A DNA stretch of 64,000 nucleotides from Corynebacterium sp. CNJ-954 (GCF_001942345.1 NZ_MKKI01000033.1:124001-188000); one strand, 5' to 3'; counted from the stretch's first letter, positions 1 to 9,520 are shown. Program-made: numbers and translations. The notes: generated from the sequence alone by a model not told the origin.

Positions 1-1817
1 CGGTGACCTCCAGGTCGGCGGCGTCGACCACGTGTGAGTGTCCCCCTGCATAGTCGCCGTCCACCCGGAAGATCCGGATATCTCCGTCGCCGATGTCGGC
101 GACCTCGGTGAATCCGTCCGCTGCCGCGGAGTCGGTGAGCGTGCGCAGGACGGCCCGGGCGCCGGGCGTGTCGGCGGTGCGTGCCAGGTCAGTACGCACC
201 AGCAGGTACCCCACACCCTGCTGCAGCAGAGCGTCCGCCAGCGCCGGGTTCGCGCCGGCCGCGCCGTCGGCGACGAACTCACGTTGGAGTCCGTCGAGCC
301 CACGGATCGCCTCCGGTGGCACCAGGGGGACGGCGTCGCGCACCACCCACGGCACGTCCAGCAGCGCCTGCGCCGGCTCATCCCGCGTATTTCCCCACGT
401 CTGCCGGGCGGTACGCGCCTCCGGCAGGATCATGGTGCGGGTCTCGTCGGCCCCGTTGGCAGGATCGTTGAGCCAGTCCGCGGCCTCCTGCCAGGACGAC
501 GGCACACTACGGTAGCCGTCCTCGGGCACCAGCCGCCCGGTCCACGCCGGCGCGGTGGCGACTGCCACGACCAGGACAACCGCGGTCGTCGTCACCACCG
601 ACCGGTTCTTCTCCGGATGCAGCCACGTCGTGGCGTCCCGGGGCGCAGTGAGTCCGCCGAGGACGTGGGCCACCCCGACGACCAGCGGGAGGTGGATCAG
701 GGGGTCGAACTTGTGCAGGTTGCGCAGCGGCGCCCCGGCACCGTCGAGGAACGCCTGGACCTGCTCGGCGACCGGGGAGAACGGTGTGGCGGCCACACCG
801 AAGACGGCCACACCGACACCGAGGATGACCAGCCACGACCCCGCGAACGGCGCAGGACGGCGCAGCCGCCTCGTCCCCGCCAGCCCTGCCAGCCCCAGCA
901 GGGCGACCACCAGTGTCGCGGCCACGAACACCGCTTCGGTGGCCACGGCGAACCCGGCCTGGCGCTCGGTCGACAGGAACGCCGTCCAACTCGTCGCCCC
1001 CGCAGCACCTCGCCCAGGTTGAACCAGTGGTGGTCAGCCCGGCGGCCTCGATGTAGTCGGTGAACGGTGGGGAGTACCGCCCCAGGATCACCAGTGGCCC
1101 GATCCACCAGAAACAGGCGAGTACCCCGCCCGGGACCCACCAGAGGGCGAACCGCCATGCCGTGCGGCGGCGCACCGCTGCGTCGCCGCCGGTCGCGAAG
1201 ACCCCCTGTGTCAACCACCACACCACCGCGGGCACCACCGCCGCCAGCGTCGCGACCGCATTGACCGCCCCCAGGCAGAGCACCGCGACGGCGGAACCCA
1301 GCCCGGCGACGGCGAGCCGTCGGGTCGTCGGACGCGGCCCCGGCAGCAGAACGCGTACGACCGGCAGCATGATCCACGGCACGAGCGCCACTGTCCACGC
1401 CTCCGAGGAGATCGCCCCGAGTGTGGTGAGGATGCGTGGACTCAGGGCGAACAGGACCGCCGCCACCAGCCGCGACAGCCGTGACCCGGTCCCCGTCGCC
1501 TCCAGGAGCCTGACCACCCCGGCGAAAGCGAGGAACAGCAGCAGCGCCCACCACAACCGCTGGGTCAACCAGTCGGGGAGCGGGTCGAGCAGGGCGAAGA
1601 ACAGGCCCTGGGGGAAGAGGTAGCCGTAGGCCTGGTTCTGGAGCTGTCCCAGGGGGAAGACATCCGTCCAGGGGGACAGGGCCTGCGTGAGGAAACCCCA
1701 CGGGTTCGCCGTGAGGTCGTGTTTGGTGTCGGCGACGGTCAGTCCGGGCCCCTGGACCAGGGCCAGGAGAAGCCAGAGGAGGCCGGCCAGGCCCCAGCCG
1801 CGACGGGAGAGTGTCAC
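1..1817 (-). CDS. aftD: Alpha-(1->3)-arabinofuranosyltransferase AftD-like, N-terminal part, cut by window edge and apparently frameshifted
   Basis: Polytopic membrane glycosyltransferase of the AftD/DUF3367 type, expected to add arabinofuranose to arabinogalactan/lipoarabinomannan from decaprenyl-phospho-arabinose. A GTG start (MTLSRRGWG) is followed by alternating hydrophobic helices and a periplasmic loop. The reading frame is intact to about 1035, then needs two one-base corrections: one at about 1028-1034, after which WFNLGEVLR reads in the next frame, and one in the C-run at 997-1001, after which ATSWTAFLSTER reads in the third frame. That third frame stays open to the left edge. Each is explained by one missing base. 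The neighbouring DUF2613 gene is a usual companion. Family assignment is good; whether the gene is really broken is unclear. Confidence 0.75.
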
Positions 1818-1839
1818 ACCTGTCAGTTACCGGCGGGGG

Positions 1840-2040
1840 TCACCGGCGCTCGCCGTACTGGATCGAACCCATCACCGCATCATCCACGGCGATCTGGTTC
1901 GTCGGCAAGTCTGAGGAGTCGGCCATGCTGCCTGCGAACAACGCCGCAGCCCCACCGAGGACGATGCCGACGACCGCGGAGGCGACGGCGGGGCCGAGCG
2001 TACGGCGGGGCTGAGAGTCAGTCTCGGTGGGCATGGTCAT
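1840..2040 (-). CDS. DUF2613-family small membrane protein
   Basis: A 66-residue protein with a short polar N-terminus, one transmembrane helix (roughly residues 16-38, Ala/Gly/Val rich) and a hydrophilic tail ending in GERR. This is the pattern of the small corynebacterial DUF2613 proteins found directly upstream of AftD. It sits 22 bp before the aftD start on the same strand, so co-transcription is likely. A role as a partner or stabiliser of the arabinosyltransferase is inference from position only. ATG occurs twice (MTM), so the start could be two codons later. Confidence 0.7.
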   Translation of the reverse strand: MTMPTETDSQPRRTLGPAVASAVVGIVLGGAAALFAGSMADSSDLPTNQIAVDDAVMGSIQYGERR

Positions 2041-2083
2041 TCCCGTCAGTGGAGGAAAGGTGGATGAGATTCACCAGATGATA

Positions 2084-2704
2084 CTACCTGGTCTCCGTAT
2101 CCGCGACGTTTTCCCCGGCCGTGTCGGTCTCACCGGCGTCATTGGTGTTATTGGCGTCGTCGTTATCGTCGTCGACCGACGGGACGATCAGCACCGGGCG
2201 TCCCGCATGCTTGACCAGACTGTCGGACACACTGGACTGCAGCAGCGACCGCCACCCGCTCAGTGCGCGGGACCCGGCGACGATGATGCTGACGTCGAGT
2301 TCACGCGAGGCGTCGACGATCGCGCTCCAGATCGCGGTGGCGGACTCCACGAGGAAGGGCTCGGTGGAGAAACCGTGTCCTTCGGCGAGGCTCACACCTT
2401 CCCTGCAGATCGCCACCGCATCGGCGTAGGCGGGGTCCTCGGTGTCGTCGGTGACGGCCGACCAGTCGTGCTGCATCATGCCGCTCATACCCGCGGTACG
2501 TGCCGCCTGCCGGTGGATCGGCTCCCACACGGTGAGGATGTAGGCGTTCCTGGTCGACAGGAAACGACCTGCGTAGTCAATGGCGCCACGGGCCTCGTCG
2601 GAGCCGTCGAAGGCGATGAGGACGGTGTCCCCGTCGAAGGAGCCGACGTGGGCTGCCGGGTTCTCGGGGCTCTCGGATGTCTCATTCCTGGATTCGCTAG
2701 CCAT
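2084..2704 (-). CDS. Universal stress protein (UspA family)
   Basis: A single Usp domain. It begins with the beta-strand VLIAFDGSDEARGAIDYA, where the Asp and Ser-Asp belong to the nucleotide site, and ends with the ATP-binding glycine motif VAGSRALSG followed by SSVSDSLVKHAGRPVLIVP. A disordered Asp/Asn-rich tail of about 30 residues follows. I chose ATG 2704 because a TACGCT -10 box lies exactly 7 nt upstream (2712-2717), which fits a leaderless mRNA; ATG 2710 is the alternative. It probably binds ATP in the cytoplasm during stress or growth arrest; the client process cannot be told. It is divergent from the GH3 lipoprotein gene. Confidence 0.85.
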   Translation of the reverse strand: MASESRNETSESPENPAAHVGSFDGDTVLIAFDGSDEARGAIDYAGRFLSTRNAYILTVWEPIHRQAARTAGMSGMMQHDWSAVTDDTEDPAYADAVAICREGVSLAEGHGFSTEPFLVESATAIWSAIVDASRELDVSIIVAGSRALSGWRSLLQSSVSDSLVKHAGRPVLIVPSVDDDNDDANNTNDAGETDTAGENVADTETR

Positions 2705-2857
2705 GCCCATGAGCGTAGTACGGTCGGGGAGTGATGCGACGGCAAGGTCGAGAAGTCACCCCGAATTTTCCGAACTTTTTTGGTGAGAGCCTCACCGCAC
2801 CACCGTCCGGTGCCGGAGGAGAGCCCCCGAGAGACTCTAGAAAGCAGGAGGTCACGC

Positions 2858-4090
2858 GTGGTCACTGTTCAACGACGCACCCCCGTCACCATGCTCGCCG
2901 CCGCGGCAGCGGGTGCCCTGGCGTTCAGCCTGGTGGCGTGTTCCTCTCAGGACGACGCCGCGGAGGACTCCGCGGGCGGCGCAACGTCGTCCGCGTCTTC
3001 CTCTCCGTCGTCCCCCTCGTCTCCGTCCTCCTCCGACACCCCGGAAGACGAGTCCACCTCCTGCGTGGACGGCGAGCAGGACCTGGCGACACTTGCCGCG
3101 TCGACCCTGGCGGTCGGGGTGGTCGGCTTCGACGACGCCGCGGAGGCCGTCGACGCCGGTGTGCGCCACATTTTCATCGGGTCGTCCACTGACCTGTCGA
3201 TCCTCGACGGTCAGGGAGACCCGGAACGCAGCATCACCGCGCTGAAGGAGCGCGCCGCTGACGCCGGCGGGGAACTGACCGTCTCCGTCGACGAGGAAGG
3301 GGGCCAGGTCCAGCGGCTCGGCGAGATCATCGGGGACCTGCCGTCCGCCCGGGAACTGGCGGACACGCTGTCCCCGGAGGAGGTACGCGGTGTCTTCGCC
3401 GAGCACGGTCGCAAGATGCACGACCTGGGCATCACCATGGACTTTGCGCCGGTGGTTGACCTCGCCGGCGGGGAGTCGATCAGCGACAACGCCATCGGGG
3501 ACCGGGCGTTCTCGGACGACCCCGGTGTGGTCACCGACTATGGCCGGGCCGCGGTCGAGGGGCTGCTCGACGCCGAGGTCACCCCGGTGATCAAGCACTT
3601 CCCGGGACATGGCCACGCCACCGGCGACTCGCACGAAGGCACCGTCACCACGCCGCCGATCGGGGAAATGGGGGCGGACCTGGCTCCGTTCGCTGAGCTG
3701 TGGCAGATCCCGGGTGTGGCGGTGATGGTCGGTCATATGCAGACACCGGGGCTCGACAGTGAAGGTACCGGCGACGTCGTCGGTGCGGAGACCCCCTCCT
3801 CGCTGAACCCGGAGGCCTATGCGTTGCTGCGCGGCGGTCTTGAGGGCGACGGCCCCGGTTTCGACGGCATCGTGTTCACCGACGACCTCACCGGCATGCA
3901 GGCCATCACCGACCTGCATGACGGACCGCAGGCGGTGGTGCAGGCACTGCGTGCGGGGGCGGACGCGCCGCTGACCTCCACAGCCGCAGACGTGCCTGCG
4001 ACAGTGGACGGCCTCGTGGCCGCGGTGGAGAACGGTGATCTGGACCGTGACCGGCTGACGGAGGCGGCGGACCGGCTCTGCGCCGTGTGA
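2858..4090 (+). CDS. Glycoside hydrolase family 3 lipoprotein (beta-N-acetylhexosaminidase, NagZ-like)
   Basis: A 410-residue secreted lipoprotein. The GTG start is set by AGGAGG at 2846-2851, 6 nt upstream. A signal peptide ends in the lipobox LVAC (Cys28), followed by a Ser/Pro/Asp-rich linker. The GH3 barrel carries KHFPGHG...GDSH (about residues 245-260), the loop that in NagZ-type enzymes supplies the His-Asp acid/base pair, and FTDDLTGM (about 338-345) with the catalytic Asp. It should remove N-acetylglucosamine or other beta-linked sugars from muropeptides or glycans at the outer face of the membrane. It lies just ahead of the VanW-family gene; both are envelope functions. Confidence 0.88.
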   Translation: MVTVQRRTPVTMLAAAAAGALAFSLVACSSQDDAAEDSAGGATSSASSSPSSPSSPSSSDTPEDESTSCVDGEQDLATLAASTLAVGVVGFDDAAEAVDAGVRHIFIGSSTDLSILDGQGDPERSITALKERAADAGGELTVSVDEEGGQVQRLGEIIGDLPSARELADTLSPEEVRGVFAEHGRKMHDLGITMDFAPVVDLAGGESISDNAIGDRAFSDDPGVVTDYGRAAVEGLLDAEVTPVIKHFPGHGHATGDSHEGTVTTPPIGEMGADLAPFAELWQIPGVAVMVGHMQTPGLDSEGTGDVVGAETPSSLNPEAYALLRGGLEGDGPGFDGIVFTDDLTGMQAITDLHDGPQAVVQALRAGADAPLTSTAADVPATVDGLVAAVENGDLDRDRLTEAADRLCAV

Positions 4091-4122
4091 GCCTCGGGTA
4101 CCGCCGGGGGATAATCACCGGT

Positions 4123-4128
4123 TATTGT
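4123..4128 (+). promoter_or_regulatory. -10 box of a leaderless promoter for the VanW-family gene
   Basis: TATTGT fits TANNNT and ends 7 nt before GTG 4136, the spacing typical of leaderless actinobacterial transcripts. GAGGAG lies only one base before this GTG and cannot act as its Shine-Dalgarno site. Confidence 0.45.
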
Positions 4129-4135
4129 GAGGAGC

Positions 4136-5896
4136 GTGAGCAGTAGCAACCCCAACGCCAGCAACCCCACAGGACCGACTGACCCGTCGGACGACCAGTG
4201 GGGCTCCCAGGGCAGCAAGCACCGGCGGAAGCGTCGTCTGTGGCCGGTGTGGACGGTCGCGGGCATCGTCGGACTCGGGGGAATCCTCTACGCCACCGAC
4301 ATCATCATGACCGAGGGCAACGTCCCCCGCGGTGTGACGGTCGGTGGCATCGACGTGGGGTCGATGTCGAAGTCCCAGGCTGAGGCGCGGCTGAAGAACC
4401 AGCTGTCGGACGGTGCCCGTGCCGAGGTCGAGGTCGCCGCCGGCGACATGTCGACCACGCTCGACCCGGCGCAGTCGGGCCTGTCCATCGACTGGGCGGC
4501 GACGATCGACCAGGCCGGCCAGCAGCCGTTGAATCCCGTCACCCGGGTCATGAGCTTCTTCCAGCAGCGTGAGGTCGGCACGGTCAGTGCCTTCAACGAC
4601 GAGTTGCTGGACAAGATCCTGACCCGCGTCGAGCAGGACCTCACCCGTGACCCGGAGAACGCTGAACTCTCCATCGACGACGCCGGTGCGGCGGACGTCG
4701 TCGACGATGTCGCCGGACAGACCGTCGACACCGACGATGTGCGCACCGCGGTCAAGGACCACTGGCTCAACGACCAACGACGGGTGAGCGTGGACGCGGA
4801 CGTCACTGAGGCGGATGTCCGTCGTGACGCCGCCGATGACGCCGTCGAGGAGGTCGTCGACAAGGTCACCGACGGTGACGTCATCTTCGCCGGACGCGAC
4901 GACACCGACGGGGTGCTGCGTCCCGCCGACATGGGACGTATCGTCACCTTCGTCCCGGAGGACGGTGCTTTCCGGGTGGACTGGAACCGCGACGCGGCCC
5001 AGGAGATCCTCGACGCGCAGCTCGGTGACACCGAGGTGGAACTGCGTAACGCCGGATTCACCGGCACCGGGCGCAACCTCGACGTCACCCCGTCCCAGGA
5101 CGGTGTGCTCATCGACTGGGAGAAGACCCTCGACCCGATCGAGGAGAAGCTGCTGGACACCACCGAACGCCGTCACGAGGTGACCTACGAGGAGAAGAAG
5201 GCGACGTACACCACGGAGATGGCGGAGAAGGCCAGCTTCGACGACGTCGTCGGGTCCTTCACCACCGGTGGCTTCGCGGACGACTCGGGTGTGAACATCC
5301 GCCGGGTCGCTGAACAGGTGGACGGGGCGATCGTCCTGCCCGGCGAGACGTTCAGCCTCAACGGTCACACCGGACCGCGTGGCGAGGCGCAGGGGTACGT
5401 CGACGCCGGCATCATCCAGGACGGGCACGCCGACAAGGCTGTCGGCGGCGGCATCAGCCAGTTCGCCACCACCCTGTACAACGCCTCCTACTTCGCCGGT
5501 ATGGAGGACGTGGCACACACGCCGCACTCCTACTACATCGACCGGTACCCGGCCGGTCGTGAGGCGACCGTCTTCGAGGGGGCCATCGACCTGCAGTTCA
5601 AGAACACCTTCGACACTCCGGTGCTGATCGAGACGCAGGCGGACTCCAGTTCGCTGACGGTGGACCTGCGCGGGGTGAAACAGGTCGAGGTCGAGTCCGA
5701 CACCGGTGCCCGGACGAACTACACCGATCCGGAGCGGATCGAGCTCTCCGGTGACACCTGTTCGCCGTCCTCGGGTGCCCGCGGCTTCACCGTGACCGAC
5801 ACCAGGACCGTGCGTGATCTCAACGGTGGTGTGCTGTCGCGGGACACCACGACCACGGTGTACGACCCGGCCCCCATCGTGAGCTGCAGCGACTGA
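4136..5896 (+). CDS. VanW-family membrane-anchored protein with peptidoglycan-binding-like domain
   Basis: About 586 residues. A short basic cytoplasmic N-terminus (KHRRKRRLW) precedes one transmembrane helix (VWTVAGIVGLGGILYATDII). The long extracytoplasmic part holds repeats of the YoaR/PG_binding_4 kind and a C-terminal VanW domain (about residues 375-550) with the conserved stretch beginning NIRRVAEQVDGAIVLPGETF and GGGISQFATTLYNASYFAG. Family members are envelope proteins of unclear biochemical role, linked to vancomycin-resistance clusters or cell-wall modification. The start is placed at GTG 4136 from the leaderless promoter; GTG 4127 is in the same frame. It follows the GH3 lipoprotein on the same strand with about 45 bp between. 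Confidence 0.85.
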   Translation: MSSSNPNASNPTGPTDPSDDQWGSQGSKHRRKRRLWPVWTVAGIVGLGGILYATDIIMTEGNVPRGVTVGGIDVGSMSKSQAEARLKNQLSDGARAEVEVAAGDMSTTLDPAQSGLSIDWAATIDQAGQQPLNPVTRVMSFFQQREVGTVSAFNDELLDKILTRVEQDLTRDPENAELSIDDAGAADVVDDVAGQTVDTDDVRTAVKDHWLNDQRRVSVDADVTEADVRRDAADDAVEEVVDKVTDGDVIFAGRDDTDGVLRPADMGRIVTFVPEDGAFRVDWNRDAAQEILDAQLGDTEVELRNAGFTGTGRNLDVTPSQDGVLIDWEKTLDPIEEKLLDTTERRHEVTYEEKKATYTTEMAEKASFDDVVGSFTTGGFADDSGVNIRRVAEQVDGAIVLPGETFSLNGHTGPRGEAQGYVDAGIIQDGHADKAVGGGISQFATTLYNASYFAGMEDVAHTPHSYYIDRYPAGREATVFEGAIDLQFKNTFDTPVLIETQADSSSLTVDLRGVKQVEVESDTGARTNYTDPERIELSGDTCSPSSGARGFTVTDTRTVRDLNGGVLSRDTTTTVYDPAPIVSCSD

Positions 5897-6015
5897 TCTG
5901 GAACGGCCCTTACGGAACTGTAGTGCGCGTGAAACTGGCCGGTTACACGGCGGTCCTAACGTAGTGACCAGTTCCCGGGAATGCCGGGGACCCACCCCTC
6001 ATAAGGAGAATCACC

Positions 6016-6084
6016 ATGGGTCTTGTTGCTGGTCTCGTTGCTATCGTCGGCGATCTTCTTCACCTGCTGCTCGGCGGTCTGTGA
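6016..6084 (+). CDS. Unannotated 22-residue hydrophobic peptide
   Basis: A clear small gene. AAGGAG (6003-6008) is followed 7 nt later by ATG; 22 codons run to TGA at 6082-6084, and a strong intrinsic terminator starts 20 bp downstream. The peptide begins MGLVAGLVAIVG, continues DLLHLLLGGL, and has no Lys, Arg or Cys. The only polar side chains are one Asp and one His three residues apart, so they would lie on the same face of a helix. It is long enough for one short membrane helix. Candidates are a corynebacterial outer-membrane channel peptide (PorA/PorH-like in size only), a type I toxin-like membrane peptide, or a lytic/modulin-like peptide. None is recognised by sequence. Confidence 0.6.
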   Translation: MGLVAGLVAIVGDLLHLLLGGL

Positions 6085-6103
6085 CCTGACGCTCCGCTCC
6101 GCC

Positions 6104-6145
6104 GGGGCCTGTACGTGACGTTCTGTCGCGTACGGGCCCCTTTTT
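6104..6145 (+). terminator. Intrinsic terminator after the 22-residue peptide gene
   Basis: GGGGCCTGTACG (6104-6115) pairs with CGTACGGGCCCC (6129-6140) with a single G-T wobble, followed by five T at 6141-6145. It closes a very short transcription unit. Confidence 0.8.
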
Positions 6146-6152
6146 CTGTGCT

Positions 6153-6188
6153 TGATCTGCCTGATCGGCCTGATCTGCCTGATCTGCC
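6153..6188. repeat. Four tandem 9-bp units (TGATCTGCC type)
   Basis: TGATCTGCC, TGATCGGCC, TGATCTGCC and TGATCTGCC follow one another without gaps, immediately after the terminator. The period of 9 would keep a reading frame, but no supported gene covers it. Confidence 0.85.
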
Positions 6189-6768
6189 CGGGTGCGGCGC
6201 GGGACAGAGGTCACAGGGTGGAACTCCCCGCCGATTCCAACCCACGGTTGTCGTCTGGCCGTGGGGACGCTCCGCGTACACAGTCGGGCCCGCTACCGGA
6301 GGGTGCTCCGGCGGCGGGCCCGACTGTTCTCATGTGTCGCGCCACCGGGTTCGTGAGGAGAGAGGCTCCGGACGTTTTCCACGCGGTGCACCGTCAAGAG
6401 AGGAGAGGAGGACGGTGCATCGTGGGCGTTGAGGGGTGTGTTGCCCGGAGGGGCCGATGGCGAACTGTTGAGTTGTGTGCCAGGGGCGGAGACCGGGGCG
6501 AGGAGAGAACCGAGGATCACCGGTAGCTCGTTGCTGGCGTGCCATGAAGATAGGCAGGCCAACTGGTCATCTGCAACGGCGGAAAAAGCGCTGTGGGGGT
6601 GGCCAGGTGGCCACCCGTACACCGTCCCCCGAGGAAATTGACAGCGTTCTTCCAGTACAGGTGCACCATCGTTTTCCTGCCACGTTCGTTACGCTCCCGG
6701 CAGACAATTTCTTCCGGGGGTAGAACATCACCAAGTATATGCTTAGCTCATATTCCTGACATGATCTG
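6189..6768. other. Non-coding stretch with two strong hairpins, no recognisable gene
   Basis: No open frame here looks like a real protein. Two adjacent hairpins stand out: CCACGG/CCGTGG arms at 6242-6264, and a long one at 6281-6326 with perfect 13-bp arms (CAGTCGGGCCCGC / GCGGGCCCGACTG) enclosing a second CCGGAG/CTCCGG helix. A third, GGGTGGCC/GGCCACCC, lies at about 6597-6616. The 3' end of the minus-strand acyltransferase gene borders this stretch at 6769. The segment could hold a structured RNA or terminators; I do not recognise a known RNA family. Confidence 0.4.
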
Positions 6769-7848
6769 TCAAGTTCGGGGAAACACCTCGGTAACCGTGG
6801 CGCGGGGGCCGGTCCGGACGGGCAGGGTGTTCGCCCCCTCGCCCGGCCACGGGGCGATGAACAGGCCGGGCACCGGACGTAGGATCCTCCAGACAGCCAG
6901 CGTCCCGCCGACCGTGAGCACGGTCAGGACCAGGGTGCCTGCAGTCGCCGTCACCGGAGAGGACGTGAGCCCCGGGTCGTAGGCCAACAGCACGCCGAGG
7001 ACGGGGAGGTGGAGCAGATAGACCGGAAGGGTGTTGCGGCCGAACCAGTCCAGGTGCAGCCAGGGCATGTGACGGGCGATGAGGGTGGCCGTGATGATCC
7101 CGGTGGACATCCCCAGCGCGGTCAACGGCAGCCAGCACACCGAGGACAGCCCGATGCCGGTCACGGTCACCCCGGCGATCCCCGCCGCCCAGCTCCCCCC
7201 GGTCACCAGCAGGGACAGCACCGACGCCCGCTCGGCGACGGCGGCGATGATCCGGTGCCCGTACACCCCGAACTGGAACACCACGAGGTGTGTCAGCGTG
7301 CGCTCCCAGGCGAAGTTCTCGACGGTGACCCAGTCGAACGCCACTGGCAGTGAGACGACCGCACCGATGCTGAACTGCAGCCACAGCGGCAGGGGACGCA
7401 TCAGCTTCACCACGGCGTAGTAGATCGCCAGGGCGTAGATGAACCACGGTCCGTAACTCGGGTCGAGCGGGACGCCGATCAGGTGCATCAGGGTGTAGTC
7501 GGCGTCGTTCCAGGGGAACACCTGGGCAGACAACGTCCACATGGCACTCCACAGGAGGAAGAGCCAGAGGAACGGTCCGAGACGGTTCTGCACCTGCCAG
7601 GGCCACGGGCGGTCGATCCTGCGGAGGAAGAAATAGCCGGCCATGGCGAAGAACAACGGCATGCGCACGGTGCGGAGTGGTGACATGGCGTCGAGGACAC
7701 GAGGGTCGTACCAGGATTGGTCCACTGCCGCCGTGGCGACGTGCATCAGGACGACCAGCAGGATCGCGGCCCCCTTGACGGTGTCGATCCAGGCGACGCG
7801 CATCGTCGGCGTGCCGGTGGCGGTGGTCTGATGTGTGCGTACGGGCAT
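6769..7848 (-). CDS. Acyltransferase family 3 membrane protein (copy A)
   Basis: A 359-residue polytopic protein of the acyltransferase-3 / OafA-WecH class. It begins MRVAWIDTVKGAAILLVVLMHVATAA, in which the family's membrane-embedded His is visible, followed by TVRMPLFFAMAGYFF and about ten hydrophobic helices. These enzymes move acetyl or other acyl groups onto sugars of exported glycans. The start ATG 7848 has AAGGAGG a few bases upstream. It closely resembles the frameshifted copy B at 8430-9520 (shared WYIYALAIY- and KLMRPLPxWLQF-like segments), so the two arose by duplication within the locus. It is the last gene of the minus-strand run from 11216. Confidence 0.85.
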   Translation of the reverse strand: MPVRTHQTTATGTPTMRVAWIDTVKGAAILLVVLMHVATAAVDQSWYDPRVLDAMSPLRTVRMPLFFAMAGYFFLRRIDRPWPWQVQNRLGPFLWLFLLWSAMWTLSAQVFPWNDADYTLMHLIGVPLDPSYGPWFIYALAIYYAVVKLMRPLPLWLQFSIGAVVSLPVAFDWVTVENFAWERTLTHLVVFQFGVYGHRIIAAVAERASVLSLLVTGGSWAAGIAGVTVTGIGLSSVCWLPLTALGMSTGIITATLIARHMPWLHLDWFGRNTLPVYLLHLPVLGVLLAYDPGLTSSPVTATAGTLVLTVLTVGGTLAVWRILRPVPGLFIAPWPGEGANTLPVRTGPRATVTEVFPRT

Positions 7849-7886
7849 GGGGCCTCCTTGGAGAGTGGGGAGGGGCAGGGCAGGGG

Positions 7887-8429
7887 TCAGCAGTCGAGGG
7901 TGGTCATGGCGCGGGCCCATCCGGCGGTCTGGTAGCCGGCCTGTTTGACGTGGGTGAGGAGCGACCGGGAGCTGGCAGGCCGGTTGACGGACAACTCACC
8001 GTCCCAGCACCGGCTGAAGTACAGCCGGACCCGCTCGACGTGTTCGCGTCCGGTCGCCAGCACCATGGCAGAGGTCCAGTGGTGCTCGGCGGCCAGGCGG
8101 GCGAACTCCTGTGCTTCCCCACGGGTGGTCGACGGGTCGGGTGCGAAACAGTGCACCCGGACGCCATCCAGTGGGGCGCACCAGGTGTCGTGGAAACGCT
8201 GCACCCCTGTGGGATCAGAGATCACCAGGTCGGGGATGCCGTTGTCCTGTGCCAGTTCCCTGGCGCGGAGCATATCGGCGGGTGCTGCGCCGCCGACCTG
8301 CATCAGGACGTCCACGTCGGAGGGGAGGGGGTCGAGGCGCGGGAGATAGATTTTCGTCAGCGCGAACCAGCCCCACAGGCACAGCGAGAACACCAGGAGC
8401 AGGATGCACAGGCGTCGGAGTATGAGCAT
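7887..8429 (-). CDS. YdcF/DUF218-like membrane-anchored protein
   Basis: 180 residues: an N-terminal signal-anchor (LRRLCILLLVFSLCLWGWF) and an extracytoplasmic domain with the DUF218 order of elements, DVLMQVGGAAPADMLRARELAQ near the start and TTRGEAQEFARLAAEHHWTSAMVLATGREHVER later. DUF218 proteins such as ElyC/SanA/YdcF act in envelope polymer metabolism, but the reaction is unknown. It abuts the upstream acyltransferase gene: that stop codon ends at 8430 and this ATG begins at 8429, so the two are translationally linked. The match is by pattern and is weaker than for the neighbours. Confidence 0.6.
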   Translation of the reverse strand: MLILRRLCILLLVFSLCLWGWFALTKIYLPRLDPLPSDVDVLMQVGGAAPADMLRARELAQDNGIPDLVISDPTGVQRFHDTWCAPLDGVRVHCFAPDPSTTRGEAQEFARLAAEHHWTSAMVLATGREHVERVRLYFSRCWDGELSVNRPASSRSLLTHVKQAGYQTAGWARAMTTLDC

Positions 8430-9520
8430 CTAGCCGTTCCCCACGTGGATCCGCCCGTCAGCGTCCCTGTCGTCCCTGTTGTCCCTGTCGGCACGGGTCG
8501 GTGCTGTGGGGGCGTTTCGGGTGTTCGCCCCGTCGCCGGTCCAGGGGGCGGTGTAGATTCCCGGGATCCGGCGGGTCACCCGCCAGATCAGCAGTGCCGC
8601 GGCGACCGCGAGGACGGTGGACAGTACCGGTACACCGACGGCGACCACGGCCGTCGAGGGAAGCCCCAGGTCGAGGCTGTAGAGGGCACCCAGCAGCGGG
8701 ACGTGCAGCAGGTAGATCGGCAGGGTGTTCTTTCCGACCCATGCGAGTTTCAGGAACGGAGCATGTCGGTCGATCAGGACGGCGGCGGTGATCCCCATTG
8801 CCATACCCAGCAGCGTCACCGGAATCCGTGCCGGATTGTCCAGGCCCAGTCCGAGGAAGAACAGGGCCGCGGTGGCCGCGCCCCACAGGCGCCGTACCCG
8901 AGCAGCCACCACAGCGACGCGCGGTCGGCGATCGTGGCGAGGGTGCGGTGGGCCAGAGCGCCGATCTGGAAGGCGATGAAATGGGACAGGAGCGAGGTCC
9001 ACACCCACGAGTCGATGGTCAGGAGACCACACGCGACCGGCAGTGAGACGGCGGCACCGACGAGGAACTGCAGCCATACCGGCAGGGGGCGCATCAGCTT
9101 CACGGCGACGGTGTAGATCGCCAGGGCGTAGATGTACCAGGGGCCGACGGACGGGTCGACGAACAGCCGGACGATGTCCTGCAGCGACGTCGTCCCGGAG
9201 TCGCCTGCGCGGTGCCAGGGCAGGACGTCGAAGACGAGCAGCCACACCGCGGTCCAGAGGATGAACAACCACAGGAAGGGGCCGATGCGGTTGCGCAACT
9301 GCCATGGCCAGGGTCGATCGACACGTCGCAGGATGAAGAACCCGGACATGGCGAAGAACAGGGGCATGCGTACTGTCAGCAGCGCCGAGGTGAGCATGGA
9401 CAGCTGGTCACCGGACCAGGACTTGTCCTGGGCCAGGCTGACCGCGTGGTAGAGGACGACCAGGATCACGGCGACACCTTTCACCGTGTCGATCCAGGTG
9501 AGCCGGGGTGTGGACGGCAT
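8430..9520 (-). CDS. Acyltransferase family 3 membrane protein (copy B), apparent frameshift
   Basis: Starts at ATG 9520 (MPSTPRLTWIDTVKGVAVILVV) and reads correctly through WVWTSLLSHFIAFQIGALAHRT...RASLWWLLGYG, then runs off frame. The matching C-terminal half, from WGAATAALFFLGLGL through LAWVGKNTLPIYLLHVPLLG to the stop at 8430, is in the next frame. One missing base near 8884-8893 reconciles them and gives a protein like copy A (about 363 residues). Function would be O-acylation of an exported glycan. The C-terminal tail is encoded by a 9-bp-periodic tract (RADRDNRDDRDADG). Either a recent lesion or a sequence error. Confidence 0.75.

Noticed and set aside
4115..5995. 626-codon minus-strand open frame opposite the VanW gene
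   Set aside because: Shadow frame; no domain, and the opposite strand has a clear family protein.
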